Source: an uncultured Oscillibacter sp. (lineage in GTDB: Bacteria > Bacillota > Clostridia > Oscillospirales > Oscillospiraceae). Taken from it: 64,000 nucleotides of DNA. The stretch lies in assembly GCA_910587705.1 (NCBI GenBank), contig CAJUMX010000002.1, positions 1 to 64,000 on the forward strand, in the 5' to 3' direction. Of the stretch, positions 7,752 through 16,479 are shown piece by piece (the first letter of the stretch is position 1; every line of letters begins with the position of its first letter). The position numbers were made by a program, and so were the translations under genes. The notes under the pieces are model-generated. The model searched no databases and was not told the DNA's origin. It worked only from the letters and a program-made list of their open reading frames with translations.

Positions 7752-9289
7752 CAGGCTCTTTTTCTGGGAATCAGCAGCATCTGGTCCTGGGGAATCTCCC
7801 CTTCCTCCTCCAACTGGTTTGCGGAGAGGATGGCGGCAATGGTGGTGTTATACTTTTTCGCCAAATCCCAGGCGCTTTCCTGCCGCCCGATGCACCGCAG
7901 AACCAAAGAAGGCGCACCGCCCAGGTCCTTGGTATTCTCCGTATCCAGCTTTGCGGCGGAGACACAGACCTTTTTTACCCTGGCCGCCGCCTCTACGTGG
8001 AAGTCCACCGGGAAGCGGACCTCGATTCCCCGGTCGCCCAAAGTGCCCTGTACCTCCTCGGTGCAGATGGCCCGGGCGGTGATACGGCAGTCCTCCGGCA
8101 GCTCCAGCTGACAACCGGCATCGATGCTCCGCTCCGCCACCAGGGGCACGCCGCCCTCATCCAAGTACATGGCTCGGACCGTCACGCCGGTCCGAAGAAC
8201 CGCCATGCCGCCCTCTCGGCTGACGGACACCGTGCCGCACTTTGCCGACAGGGCCAGGATGGCCTCGGCTACCACGCCGATTTCCAATACCTCCCGCAGA
8301 GTCTGACGACGGGTCAGGTTCTCGCAGAAGCTGGTGATGCTCAGCGGTGCGGCTTCATAGGTCATGTCATAGGCCGTAGAGTACAAGTCGCTAAGCAGGG
8401 TTAGCTCCTGTTCCTCCCGCAGCAGGGCTGTGGCATGGAGATACAGGGTCACGGCAATCTGGCGGCCCTCCGGATCATCGCCGTCGATTTGCAGGTCCGT
8501 ACCCGTCAGCTGTAATTGCAGACTGGCGGCGGAGCCTTCCACGGCTCCCTCCACCTCCATGATCTGGGAGAAGGGCAGTTCCGCAGAGGCGGACCCGCAG
8601 CCGCCGTTGTGGTTCCGATAAAGCAGGCCGATGGAGAATACGCCCTTGAAAATCAGCTTGCTTCCCACAATCTTCGTCTCCGTGACGGTGCTGGAAACCT
8701 GACTGGTCAGCAGCTCTGCCGCTCCCTCCCGGCCTGGAGAGAGGTTCATTTCCTCGGTGAAGGTAAAATCCTTCTCCGCAATGTGGGTCAAAAGAATGGC
8801 GTGCTGGTTTTCCTGGCGTTTTTCCACCTGGAGCCCTGGCTCCGCTTCTGTATCCGCACAAAAGACCAGGGGTTTACGCTGATAGCCGGTTACATGGGTC
8901 ACCAGCTTGCAGTGGGTAAATATTTTCCGAGGGTTCAACATCCGGGCCTCCAGGAATTCCGTCTCCGTCTCCGCCGTCAGATGCTGACAACCCGGCAGGG
9001 CTCGACCGTCGCTCTCGGCGGTGAAGGGAATGGCAAATTCCAGGGTGCGGACGCCGCTCTCCCCGTCGGGAGTGTAGAGCACCGTGACCCGGACGGTGCC
9101 GGAGAGCTCCGCCTTTCCATCCCGCAACTCCCGGCTGTGTAAGTAAACCTTCCCGTCCGTCTGAATGATGCGGGCAATGTCGGGGCAGTAGTCCGGCACA
9201 ATGGTCTCCGCCGTCTCCTCCTGGGTCAGGGTCAGCTCCCCGCCCGTGTCATAGGTGTCCAAAGACACTCTTTTTAAATCCAGTTCCAT
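7751..9289 (-). CDS. DUF3794 (SPOCS) repeat protein with C-terminal LysM domain
   Basis: The 512-residue protein has repeated SPOCS/DUF3794 modules in the first about 440 residues (the opening QEETAETIVPDYCPDIARI is typical) and a LysM peptidoglycan-binding domain at about 460-508. There is no signal peptide, as in several proteins that act on the forespore surface from the mother cell. ATG 9289 has AAGGAG seven bases upstream. A sigma-E-like promoter at 9334-9362 supports mother-cell expression during sporulation. The family is linked to spore coat/cortex morphogenesis, but an exact role here is inferred. It is not a clear SafA or SpoVID orthologue. Confidence 0.8.
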   Translation of the reverse strand: MELDLKRVSLDTYDTGGELTLTQEETAETIVPDYCPDIARIIQTDGKVYLHSRELRDGKAELSGTVRVTVLYTPDGESGVRTLEFAIPFTAESDGRALPGCQHLTAETETEFLEARMLNPRKIFTHCKLVTHVTGYQRKPLVFCADTEAEPGLQVEKRQENQHAILLTHIAEKDFTFTEEMNLSPGREGAAELLTSQVSSTVTETKIVGSKLIFKGVFSIGLLYRNHNGGCGSASAELPFSQIMEVEGAVEGSAASLQLQLTGTDLQIDGDDPEGRQIAVTLYLHATALLREEQELTLLSDLYSTAYDMTYEAAPLSITSFCENLTRRQTLREVLEIGVVAEAILALSAKCGTVSVSREGGMAVLRTGVTVRAMYLDEGGVPLVAERSIDAGCQLELPEDCRITARAICTEEVQGTLGDRGIEVRFPVDFHVEAAARVKKVCVSAAKLDTENTKDLGGAPSLVLRCIGRQESAWDLAKKYNTTIAAILSANQLEEEGEIPQDQMLLIPRKRA

Positions 9290-9333
9290 GAAGAAACTCC
9301 TTCCTTTCCCGGCAGGCATAGAATCCATGTCCT

Positions 9334-9362
9334 ACTCTATGCGCCGCCGGGGCGGGATATGT
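9334..9362 (-). promoter_or_regulatory. Candidate sigma-E promoter of the DUF3794-LysM gene
   Basis: Minus strand ACATATC (9362-9356), 14-base spacer, CATAGAGT (9341-9334). The -10 box is identical to the one before spoIIIAA. The -35 box lies at the 3' end of spoVM, so the two units are packed head to tail. Confidence 0.5.
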
Positions 9363-9363
9363 T

Positions 9364-9432
9364 TCAGACCTTGAAAATCTTCTTTAGAATGCCCCGGAGC
9401 ATTTTAGGGGACTTCCAAACCACGATATTCAT
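9364..9432 (-). CDS. spoVM: SpoVM, amphipathic membrane-curvature peptide that anchors SpoIVA
   Basis: A 22-residue peptide that aligns end to end without gaps to Bacillus SpoVM. Lys7, Pro9, Lys10, Leu12, Gly14 and Ile15 are identical, including the Pro9 needed for recognising convex forespore membrane. SpoVM lies flat on the forespore outer membrane as an amphipathic helix and recruits the SpoIVA ATPase. ATG 9432 follows AGGAGG with a six-base gap, a strong ribosome site. Synteny agrees: Bacillus spoVM lies just beyond the prpC-prkC-rsgA group, as here. It is four residues shorter than the Bacillus peptide, lacking the charged tail. Gene finders with ordinary length cut-offs would miss it. 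Confidence 0.88.
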   Translation of the reverse strand: MNIVVWKSPKMLRGILKKIFKV

Positions 9433-9452
9433 ATGACGCCTCCTCTCCGTCT

Positions 9453-9653
9453 TTAACGCCGGCAGCAGACGCAGCCGCAGCCGATCAGCAGAAACGCAAC
9501 CAGGAACATCAGCACACCCACCGGAAACACTGCGGCAATCAAAATTCCCGCACCCAGGGCCACGGCGAAAAGACCCAGCAGGCGAATTCCGCCGCCGCCG
9601 TTCCCGCAGCCCCCCATTCCAAAGCCGCCAAAGCTCCCGTTTCCACAGTTCAT
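9453..9653 (-). CDS. Small Gly/Cys-rich membrane protein upstream of spoVM
   Basis: A 66-residue protein with a Gly/Cys/Asn-rich head (residues 1-22, several Cys and GNG/GGG runs), one long hydrophobic stretch that may form two short membrane helices (about 24-60), and a CGCVCC cluster ahead of two Arg at the end. ATG 9653 is chosen for the AAAGGAGG site upstream; longer frames start inside the terminator region. It is followed after 20 bases by spoVM and is probably co-transcribed. It resembles the small Gly-rich hydrophobic proteins common in spore formers, but no family is firmly recognised. Confidence 0.6.
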   Translation of the reverse strand: MNCGNGSFGGFGMGGCGNGGGGIRLLGLFAVALGAGILIAAVFPVGVLMFLVAFLLIGCGCVCCRR

Positions 9654-9710
9654 TGCGCCACGCCTCCTTTCCTTCCCTCCCAGTATATACAACAGGGTCG
9701 TCCATGGTGT

Positions 9711-9745
9711 AAAAAACGCCGCCCCCAAAATGGAGGCGGCGTTTT
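9711..9745. terminator. Terminator of the rsgA operon
   Basis: Nine-base perfect arms (9715-9723 and 9735-9743) have T-runs on both strands. On the minus strand the six-U run ends the long cdaA-to-rsgA transcription unit and isolates the spoVM pair. Confidence 0.85.
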
Positions 9746-9746
9746 C

Positions 9747-10628
9747 TCACTTTTTTTCCTGCCAATCCCGAAGGGGCTTCAACTCCTCATAGAGGCGGAG
9801 ATAGCTGGCATGGCGACTTTTTTGGATATTCCCCTGTTCTAGAGCCTCCAACACGGCGCAGCCCTTTTCCCGGGTGTGGCTGCACCCCACAAAGCGGCAC
9901 TGGTCCAGATAAGGGGCAAACTCCAGGAAGGTCTCTGGCAGGCGGCGTTTCAGCTCCAGGTCCAGCTCCTCTGTATCAAAGGAGGAAAAACCGGGAGTAT
10001 CCACCACCTCCGCCCCGAAGGAGAGGCGGTGCAGCTCCACGTGGCGGGTGGTGTGCCGTCCCCGTCCTAAGGCCGTGCTGACCTCTCCCACCTGGAGGTG
10101 GAAATCCGGGTCTAGCGCATTTAGAATACTGGATTTTCCTACGCCAGAGTTACCTGTAAAGGCTGAAAGCTTTCCGGCTATCAATGCCTTTAACGCCTCC
10201 ATTCCCTCCCCGGTTTCCGCACTGACCCGCAACGTTGGAAAGCCAGAGGCACGGTAAATGTGATACAGAGCGTCCGCGGGGTCCAGGTCGCACTTATTCA
10301 GCACTATCGCTACGGCGCAGTCTTTCAGCGCCGCAATGGAGGCTACTCGGTCAATGAGGAAAGGGTCCGTCTTGGGAATGGCGGCGGAGGCGATGACCAC
10401 CAGCTGGTCGATGTTGGCCACGGCAGGACGGGAGAAGGCGTTTCGCCGGAGCAGAATCTTCTCCACAACCCCCTCATTGTTGCCCAACTCTCGAAGCTCC
10501 ACCCGGTCCCCAACTAGGGGGGAAATCCCCTCTTTGCGGAATTTCCCCCTGGCCCTGCATTGCAGGACCGTCTCGCCGGTATCCACATAATAGAAGCCGC
10601 TGAGGGCTTTTTGAATCCGTCCTTTCAT
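9747..10628 (-). CDS. rsgA: Ribosome small-subunit-dependent GTPase A
   Basis: RsgA (YloQ/EngC) is a circularly permuted GTPase that checks late 30S maturation. In the 293-residue protein the motifs appear in permuted order: NKCD at about 111-114 (G4), GNSGVGKS near 159-166 (G1) and DTPG at 210-213 (G3). These follow an N-terminal OB-fold and precede a C-terminal zinc site with Cys/His spaced as CRFVGCSHTREKGC. ATG 10628 lies one base after the prkC stop. In Bacillus rsgA also follows prkC and its product is phosphorylated by it, so this neighbourhood is conserved. It is the last gene before the terminator at 9711-9745. Confidence 0.96.
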   Translation of the reverse strand: MKGRIQKALSGFYYVDTGETVLQCRARGKFRKEGISPLVGDRVELRELGNNEGVVEKILLRRNAFSRPAVANIDQLVVIASAAIPKTDPFLIDRVASIAALKDCAVAIVLNKCDLDPADALYHIYRASGFPTLRVSAETGEGMEALKALIAGKLSAFTGNSGVGKSSILNALDPDFHLQVGEVSTALGRGRHTTRHVELHRLSFGAEVVDTPGFSSFDTEELDLELKRRLPETFLEFAPYLDQCRFVGCSHTREKGCAVLEALEQGNIQKSRHASYLRLYEELKPLRDWQEKK

Positions 10629-10629
10629 A

Positions 10630-12627
10630 CTATTCAAACGATATTTCCTGGGTCTGGTCCTGGGCAAGCACACCGTCGAAATAGACCTTAATGGTCTGCG
10701 TGCCGGAGCCGGAGAGAGTCACACTGGCTGTCATATCAGAGCAAGCTACCCGTTCGGCATACTGGGGATTCTCTTCATCGCCCACGTAAACCTCTACCAG
10801 GACTGTTGAGCCTCCATCCTGGGGCAGCGGAATCCCGATGGTTATTTCTTTGACGGTGATTCCCCCGCTGACTTTGAATTGAATGGTATCCCACTCGGTA
10901 ACCGTCGTATTGGGTTCCAGGCTCTGCCAGATGACGCTGTTGGGCTCGGCTTCGCTCTCCACATACTCGATGTCGGCATTGGTACAGGTCAAATACCAAG
11001 TATCTGTCAGGGACCGCAGCACTGCGTCGATCTGCTGATTCATGAAGGAGGGGACGGTTACCTGCTTCTTCTCCGGTCCCTTGCTGACGATCAAACGAAT
11101 GATGTCACCGTCTTTTAGCTCTTCGTGCTCGGCGGGCTCACTGCGGATGATATAGCCCTCGGTGATCTCGTCGTTAAACTCCATCTCCGCCTCGTCGGCC
11201 AGAATCTCCAGGTTGTATTTCTCCTTCAGGCTTTTCAGAAGTACCTTGGCCTGGGCCACAGTTTTATTGGTCACATCCAGCATTTCGCCGGTGTCCTTCC
11301 CGGCGCTGACCCAAACCTCAATGGTCAAATTGTCGCCCTTACGGTGGCTCCCCTCCGTGGGATTCTGACGAACTATGACTCCTTCCGGGTAGTCGTCGTT
11401 AAACTCGCTGCCCTTCTCCACCAGTGTGAAGATATCCTTCACCCCAGCCAGATTGGCGGCCTGCTCCGGAGAATAGCCCAGCACAGGAGGCACCACAAAG
11501 GTCTGGGGCTCCTGGGCCTGTTGTCCAATGGACTCGGAGACCATCTTAAACAGCACCACCGCCAGAGCCAGGGCCAGCACGATGGCCACGCCTACCAGCA
11601 CCTTCACCCCAGCACCGCCGCCTCTCCGGGGCGGCTCATAGTCGTCGTCATAATCCCGGAAGCGCTCCCGGACCCGCTCCGGCTCCCGTTCCCGGCTCTT
11701 GGCCGCAGGATGAAGCGTCCGGTCATAGGTGCGGATGGGCTGGGTGGGTTCTGCCGGCTCCTCCGGCCGGAGGTCCATCATGGTAAAGTCCAGGTTGATG
11801 TTGGGGTTTTTCCGGAAATCCTCCAGGTCAGCGATCATGGTGTCAGCAGAGGCATAGCGGCGGCTAAGGTCCGGGGTCATGGCCTTCATGCAGATCAGCT
11901 CCAGCTGGGCCGGGATTTCCGCGTTCAGCTCCCGGGGGGCCAGAGGCACGGCGCTGAGGTGCTGGATGGCCACGGACACGGCGGAATCCCCTTCGAAGGG
12001 CAGCCGCCCGGTAAGCATTTCATACATGACCACGCCGGAAGAATAGATGTCACTGCGGGCGTCGGTCCGCTCCCCTCTCGCCTGTTCCGGCGAAATGTAG
12101 TGAACGGAGCCCAGAGCCTCCTGGGTGAGGGTTTGGGCGGAGTTTTCCAGGCAGGCAATGCCGAAATCGGCCACCTTCACACTGCCGTCCCGAAGGACCA
12201 TTACGTTTTGGGGCTTGATATCCCGATGGACGATGCCCCGGCTGTGGGCATGGCTAAGGCCCCGCATAATCTGGGTGATGAAGTGCAGCGACTCCCGCCA
12301 ATTCAGCTGGCCCCGCTTCTCCATATACTGCTTTAGTGTGATGCCGTCGATAAGCTCCATGACGATATATTCCGTGTCCCCTCCCCGGCTCACGTCGTAG
12401 ACCGACACAATGTTGGGATGGGACAGCTGGGCCACAGCCTGGGACTCGGCGTTGAACCGGCGGCGGAAATCCTCGTCCTGGGCCAGGTCCGGTTTCAGGA
12501 CCTTCACCGCCACCAGACGGTTTAAGCGCTGGTCCCTAGTCTTGTAAACCACCGCCATGCCCCCGGTGCCGATGCGCTCCAGTATCTCATAGCGGTTATC
12601 CAGTGTTTTTCCAATGTACGGATCCAT
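10630..12627 (-). CDS. prkC: PASTA-domain serine/threonine protein kinase
   Basis: A 665-residue membrane receptor kinase. The N-terminal kinase domain (about 10-270) has the Gly loop GTGGMAVVYK, the catalytic loop HRDIKPQN and the DFG motif ADFGIA. A single membrane helix follows near 348-372. Three extracellular PASTA repeats then run to about 590, with a short C-terminal beta-rich extension. PASTA domains bind muropeptides; in Bacillus PrkC triggers spore germination and in other Firmicutes it regulates cell-wall synthesis. It sits between its phosphatase prpC and the substrate rsgA, as in Bacillus. The number of PASTA units was judged by eye. Confidence 0.96.
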   Translation of the reverse strand: MDPYIGKTLDNRYEILERIGTGGMAVVYKTRDQRLNRLVAVKVLKPDLAQDEDFRRRFNAESQAVAQLSHPNIVSVYDVSRGGDTEYIVMELIDGITLKQYMEKRGQLNWRESLHFITQIMRGLSHAHSRGIVHRDIKPQNVMVLRDGSVKVADFGIACLENSAQTLTQEALGSVHYISPEQARGERTDARSDIYSSGVVMYEMLTGRLPFEGDSAVSVAIQHLSAVPLAPRELNAEIPAQLELICMKAMTPDLSRRYASADTMIADLEDFRKNPNINLDFTMMDLRPEEPAEPTQPIRTYDRTLHPAAKSREREPERVRERFRDYDDDYEPPRRGGGAGVKVLVGVAIVLALALAVVLFKMVSESIGQQAQEPQTFVVPPVLGYSPEQAANLAGVKDIFTLVEKGSEFNDDYPEGVIVRQNPTEGSHRKGDNLTIEVWVSAGKDTGEMLDVTNKTVAQAKVLLKSLKEKYNLEILADEAEMEFNDEITEGYIIRSEPAEHEELKDGDIIRLIVSKGPEKKQVTVPSFMNQQIDAVLRSLTDTWYLTCTNADIEYVESEAEPNSVIWQSLEPNTTVTEWDTIQFKVSGGITVKEITIGIPLPQDGGSTVLVEVYVGDEENPQYAERVACSDMTASVTLSGSGTQTIKVYFDGVLAQDQTQEISFE

Positions 12628-12642
12628 GCGGCTCCTCCTTCC

Positions 12643-13374
12643 TTAGAGTTTCTTCGCCAGGACAACGGTCACGTTGTCCGACGCGCCCCGGCTCTTGGAG
12701 ATGGCCAGCAGGCGTTCCATGCAGGTGTTCGTGTCGCCGTGGAGGACCTCCCGCATAATCTCCTCGTCCGTCACGGTGTTCACCAGCCCATCCGTGCACA
12801 GCAGGAGAAACTCCCCCGGCAGCAGCTGGCAGGTGTAGCAGTCGCACTCCGGGTCCACATCCGGGCCCAGGGCTCGGGTGATGAGGTTCCGGTTGGGGTG
12901 GCGGCGGGCCTCCTCGGCAGTGATGTCTCCCCGCTCCAGCATGTGCTCTACCAGAGAATGGTCCCGGGTAACCTGGTGAATACGCTCTTTGTTGATATGG
13001 TAGGCCCGGCTGTCCCCCACGTTGGCGATGACCACGCCGCCGTCAAAGGAGACAGCGGAGACCAGGGTGGTTCCCATGTTGTGGTATTCTTCCGAGGTCC
13101 GGGCGGCCTCCCGCACGGCGCGGTTGGCTAGGGCCACAGCTACCACGGAGACCTCTCGCAGACGATCCGGCTTTGCCTCTGGGGAGAGACGCTTTTCCAT
13201 CTCCGCAGAAAAGGTGTCCACGGCAATGCGGCTGGCCAGCTGCCCTCCGGCGGCTCCGCCCATCCCGTCGCAGACCACACAGATCGTGTGTCCAAAGGCC
13301 GTTTTCACCGCGTAGGCGTCCTGATTCTCTTTGCGGACGAGGCCGGTGTCGGTCATGCTCCATAGGTTCATCAT
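12643..13374 (-). CDS. prpC: PP2C-type serine/threonine phosphatase
   Basis: A 243-residue soluble PPM phosphatase, Mn2+-dependent, that opposes PrkC. Visible metal-binding motifs are RKENQDAY near residue 15, VCDGMGGAAGG near 35-45, LLLCTDGLVN near 185 and ASDNVTVV near the C-terminus. Its ATG overlaps the rlmN stop (ATGA) and prkC follows after 15 bases. Both couplings match the Bacillus prpC-prkC order. ATG 13371 is an alternative start in a Met-Met pair. Confidence 0.95.
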   Translation of the reverse strand: MMNLWSMTDTGLVRKENQDAYAVKTAFGHTICVVCDGMGGAAGGQLASRIAVDTFSAEMEKRLSPEAKPDRLREVSVVAVALANRAVREAARTSEEYHNMGTTLVSAVSFDGGVVIANVGDSRAYHINKERIHQVTRDHSLVEHMLERGDITAEEARRHPNRNLITRALGPDVDPECDCYTCQLLPGEFLLLCTDGLVNTVTDEEIMREVLHGDTNTCMERLLAISKSRGASDNVTVVLAKKL

Positions 13375-14402
13375 TGGGAATCCTCCCCTTTCTCTGCCTT
13401 TCTGCGGAGCTGTCCGCAGGCGGCATCTATATCTCCACCCAGGCTTCGTCGCACAGTGGCGGTGAGGCCGTGAGATTCCAGACGTTTTTGAAACGCCGCC
13501 GTCCGGCGGGAGGGCCGGAAGGGGCTTTCCGCCACGTCGTTCAGCGGAATCAGATTCACATGGCCGGGCATCCCCCGCAGCCGCTTAGCAATGAGGTCCG
13601 CCTGCCAGTCCTGGTCGTTCACGCCGTCGATCATGGCGTACTCAAAGGAGATTCGCCGCCCAGTCTTTTCAAAATAGTCGTGACAGGCGGCAAACAGCTC
13701 CTCCACGTCATAGGCCCGGTTGACGGGCATGAGCCTGGACCGGGTTTCCCGATCCGGCGCGTGGAGGGATACGGATAAGGTCAATTGCAAACCCAGCTCC
13801 GCCAGGCGGCGGATGCCGGGCAGGATGCCGCAGGTGGACAGGGAGATGTGTCGCATCCCAATGTTCAGCCCATCGGGACAGTTGACAATCTCCAGGAATT
13901 TCAGCACGGCGTCCAGGTTGTCCATCGGTTCACCAATGCCCATCAGCACGATGTTGGAGATCGGAGCCCCGGAGTTCTTCCCGGTGAAAACCACCTGATC
14001 CAGCAGCTCTCCCGGGGTCAGGTCCCGGACCTTTCCCGCGATGGTGGACGCGCAGAAGGCGCAGCCCATCCGGCAGCCCACTTGAGAGGAGATGCAAACG
14101 GTATTCCCATGGTGATAGCGCATCAGCACGGACTCAATACAGTTGTCGTCCGCCAGCTCCCAGAGGTATTTGATGGTGCCGTCCTTGGCGGAGACTTGTT
14201 TCCGGGCTACCGTTGGAACGCTTAGGGCACAAATTTCCGCCAGACGATCCCGCAGAGAGCGGGGCAGATTGGACATCTCGTCAAAGGAGGTCACCCCCCG
14301 GCTCAGCCAGGAGAAAACCTGCTTTCCCCGGAAGGTGGGCTCCCCCAGTTCTTGGAGGAAGTCTCGCAGCTCCGGGAGGGTCATAGATTTGATATCGGTC
14401 AT
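13371..14402 (-). CDS. rlmN: Dual-specificity 23S rRNA/tRNA adenine-C2 methyltransferase
   Basis: RlmN is a radical SAM enzyme that methylates C2 of A2503 in 23S rRNA and A37 in some tRNAs. The cluster motif CRMGCAFC (CX3CX2C) lies near residues 110-117. GIGEPMDN near 165 and the C-terminal half with the conserved Cys in STCG... support RlmN over Cfr. The 343-residue length is normal. ATG 14402 has GAGGCG six bases upstream; a TTG at 14414 overlaps rsmB and lacks a ribosome site. Stop and start codons overlap with prpC. Confidence 0.96.
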   Translation of the reverse strand: MTDIKSMTLPELRDFLQELGEPTFRGKQVFSWLSRGVTSFDEMSNLPRSLRDRLAEICALSVPTVARKQVSAKDGTIKYLWELADDNCIESVLMRYHHGNTVCISSQVGCRMGCAFCASTIAGKVRDLTPGELLDQVVFTGKNSGAPISNIVLMGIGEPMDNLDAVLKFLEIVNCPDGLNIGMRHISLSTCGILPGIRRLAELGLQLTLSVSLHAPDRETRSRLMPVNRAYDVEELFAACHDYFEKTGRRISFEYAMIDGVNDQDWQADLIAKRLRGMPGHVNLIPLNDVAESPFRPSRRTAAFQKRLESHGLTATVRRSLGGDIDAACGQLRRKAEKGEDSQ

Positions 14403-14410
14403 GGTTCGCC

Positions 14411-15721
14411 TCAAACGCGCCGCGTCATGCGGCAGATGTAAAAGCCGTCGGTGTCATGGAGGTGGGGCCAGAGGGTCAACTGCCCCTCAGCTTGTCCGAT
14501 GGGTCCCGGCAGGTGGAACCTTTCCCGGGAAAACTCCGGGTTGGAGCCCAGAAACGCGTCCGTTACTTCCTCGTTCTCCTCCGGCAGGATGGTGCAGGTG
14601 GAATACAGCAGCGTCCCGCCGGGGCGGACATAGCGGGCGGCGTTCTCCAGAATGGCGCTTTGAATCACCGGCAGGGTAAAGAGATCGTCTACCTTTTTCC
14701 GCCGGATATCCGGCTTCTTGCGGAGGATGCCCAGGCCGGAGCAGGGGACGTCTACCAGCACCAGGTCAAAGCTGTCCCGCCACTCCTCTCGAAAGACCCG
14801 TCCGTCGGCGGCCTCCGTGCGGATGGAGGTCAGGCCCAACCGGGCTGCGCCCTCCCGGATGCGTTTTAGCTTATTCTCGTGGAGATCGCAGGAGATGATT
14901 TCTCCCCGGTCCCCCATAGCAATGGCGGCGGCAAAGGATTTTCCGCCAGGAGCGGCGCACACGTCCAGCACCCGGCTTCCGGGCCCTGCCGCCAGCACCG
15001 CCAGCCGGGCCGCCGGGTCTTGAATGTAAATCATGCCGTCCCGGAACGCCCGCAGACGCTCCAGGTCCCCAGTGCTTTGCAGCAGCAAACAGTCTGGCAG
15101 CCAGGGGTGCGGCTCCGCCCGAACGCCCTCGGCCTCTAAGGCACGTACCGTTTCCTCCGTGGAACCGCGGAGGGTGTTCACTTGGGCGGCGGCGGGAGGC
15201 TGGCGGTTGCTGTTGGTTAAAAACGCCTCCGCTCCCTCCCAGCCCAGCAGGGCCAGCAACCGCTTCACCAGCCATTTCGGGTGACTGTAACGGATGGAGA
15301 GGTACTTGGCCTCATCCCGATCTGGAATGGCGGGCAGAGTCTCCTTCTCCCGGCAGAGCCGCCGGAGAACGGCATTGACCAAGCCCGCAGCCGCTCCCCT
15401 TCCCGCGCCCTTGGCCAGCTCCACCGATGTGTGAACGGCAGCGTTGTCTGGCACCCGGTCCAGGAAGAGAATTTGATAGGCCCCAATCCGCAGAATATCC
15501 GCCAAGGGCGGCTGAAGGTGGTCCAGCTTCTGGGAGCAGAAGCCGGAGAGGTAAAAGTCCAGCAGCGTCTCGTTCTGGATGACGCCGTAAACAATTCGGC
15601 TGCACAGCCCCGCGTCGGCAGGCGAAAGTCCTTTTAGATGCGATCCCAGTGCCGCGTCCGCCCAGGCCCCCCGCACACGGCAGGCGGTCAGGACGGCCAG
15701 CGCTTCCCTGCGGGCGCTCAT
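14411..15721 (-). CDS. rsmB: 16S rRNA m5C967 methyltransferase
   Basis: The 436-residue protein has an N-terminal NusB-like RNA-binding domain (about 1-130) and a C-terminal Rossmann methyltransferase. The SAM motif VLDVCAAPGGKSF is near 245 and the catalytic DVPCSGLGILRKKPD near 315. The Cys of TCTILPEENE near 390 is conserved in RNA m5C methyltransferases. The start overlaps the preceding metallopeptidase stop by four bases. The order fmt, (peptidase), rsmB, rlmN follows the Bacillus arrangement with one gene inserted. Confidence 0.95.
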   Translation of the reverse strand: MSARREALAVLTACRVRGAWADAALGSHLKGLSPADAGLCSRIVYGVIQNETLLDFYLSGFCSQKLDHLQPPLADILRIGAYQILFLDRVPDNAAVHTSVELAKGAGRGAAAGLVNAVLRRLCREKETLPAIPDRDEAKYLSIRYSHPKWLVKRLLALLGWEGAEAFLTNSNRQPPAAAQVNTLRGSTEETVRALEAEGVRAEPHPWLPDCLLLQSTGDLERLRAFRDGMIYIQDPAARLAVLAAGPGSRVLDVCAAPGGKSFAAAIAMGDRGEIISCDLHENKLKRIREGAARLGLTSIRTEAADGRVFREEWRDSFDLVLVDVPCSGLGILRKKPDIRRKKVDDLFTLPVIQSAILENAARYVRPGGTLLYSTCTILPEENEEVTDAFLGSNPEFSRERFHLPGPIGQAEGQLTLWPHLHDTDGFYICRMTRRV

Positions 15722-16464
15722 CTCCGACCTCCGCCCCGGTGGCCGTCACGCCCACCGTTCCTGCCCAGGAAAATGAGCACATAGCGCAGCAGCTGCAAAG
15801 CAGACATCAGCAGCGCCGCCACATAGGTCAGCGCCGCCGCCCGGAGGACCTTCCGAGCCCCGGTTAGCTCCTCATGGTCCAGCAAGTTCCGGTTTTCAAT
15901 GGTTTCCAAAGCCCGGCGGGAGGCGTTAAACTCCACCGGCAACGTCACCAGCTGGAAAAACGTCGTCAGGGAAAACAGCAATATCCCCACTAAAAACAGG
16001 CTCTGGCTATAGAACAACAGCCCGATGAGCAGCAAAATCATAGAGCAGCGGGAACCCAGATTCGTCACAGGCACGATGGCGCTCCGCAGACGAACCGGAG
16101 CATAGCCCACGGCGTACTGGACGGCGTGGCCCGCCTCGTGGGCTGCCACCCCCACCGCCGCCACAGTGGCGGAGGAGTACACGGACTGGGAGAGATAGAT
16201 GGTGTTATCCCGGGGGTCGTAGTGGTCCGTCAGCTTGCCCCAAGTGGAGGTAATGGTTACATCGTAAACCCCGTTGGCCCGGAGCACCGCCTCCGCCGCC
16301 TGGGCGCCGGTGAGGCGGCGGCGGTTGGAGACCCGGCTGTACGTATCGAAGCTGCCGCTGACCTGGACCTGGGCCCAGAGGGACAGGATCATCACCGGGA
16401 TCAGCAGAAGGAAATAGATGTTGTTGGCCAGGAAGTCACCATAGCCACCATAATAATAAGGCAT
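15718..16464 (-). CDS. Membrane zinc metallopeptidase (YugP type)
   Basis: A 248-residue multi-pass protein of the neutral zinc metallopeptidase family PF04298. It has a Tyr/Gly-rich N-terminus, a first membrane helix at about 15-35, the zinc motif HEAGH near residue 118, and two or three further hydrophobic segments after 140. ATG 16464 is chosen because GAGGG precedes it; the in-frame GTG at 16470 would sit inside that site. It is inserted between fmt and rsmB in the translation-linked operon. Its substrate is unknown. The C-terminus is Gly/Arg-rich and overlaps the rsmB start. Confidence 0.85.
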   Translation of the reverse strand: MPYYYGGYGDFLANNIYFLLLIPVMILSLWAQVQVSGSFDTYSRVSNRRRLTGAQAAEAVLRANGVYDVTITSTWGKLTDHYDPRDNTIYLSQSVYSSATVAAVGVAAHEAGHAVQYAVGYAPVRLRSAIVPVTNLGSRCSMILLLIGLLFYSQSLFLVGILLFSLTTFFQLVTLPVEFNASRRALETIENRNLLDHEELTGARKVLRAAALTYVAALLMSALQLLRYVLIFLGRNGGRDGHRGGGRR

Positions 16465-16479
16465 AAGCACCCTCGAATT

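Noticed and set aside
11125..12336. 403-codon plus-strand frame opposite prkC
   Set aside because: Antisense to a clear PASTA kinase; no ribosome site or domain.
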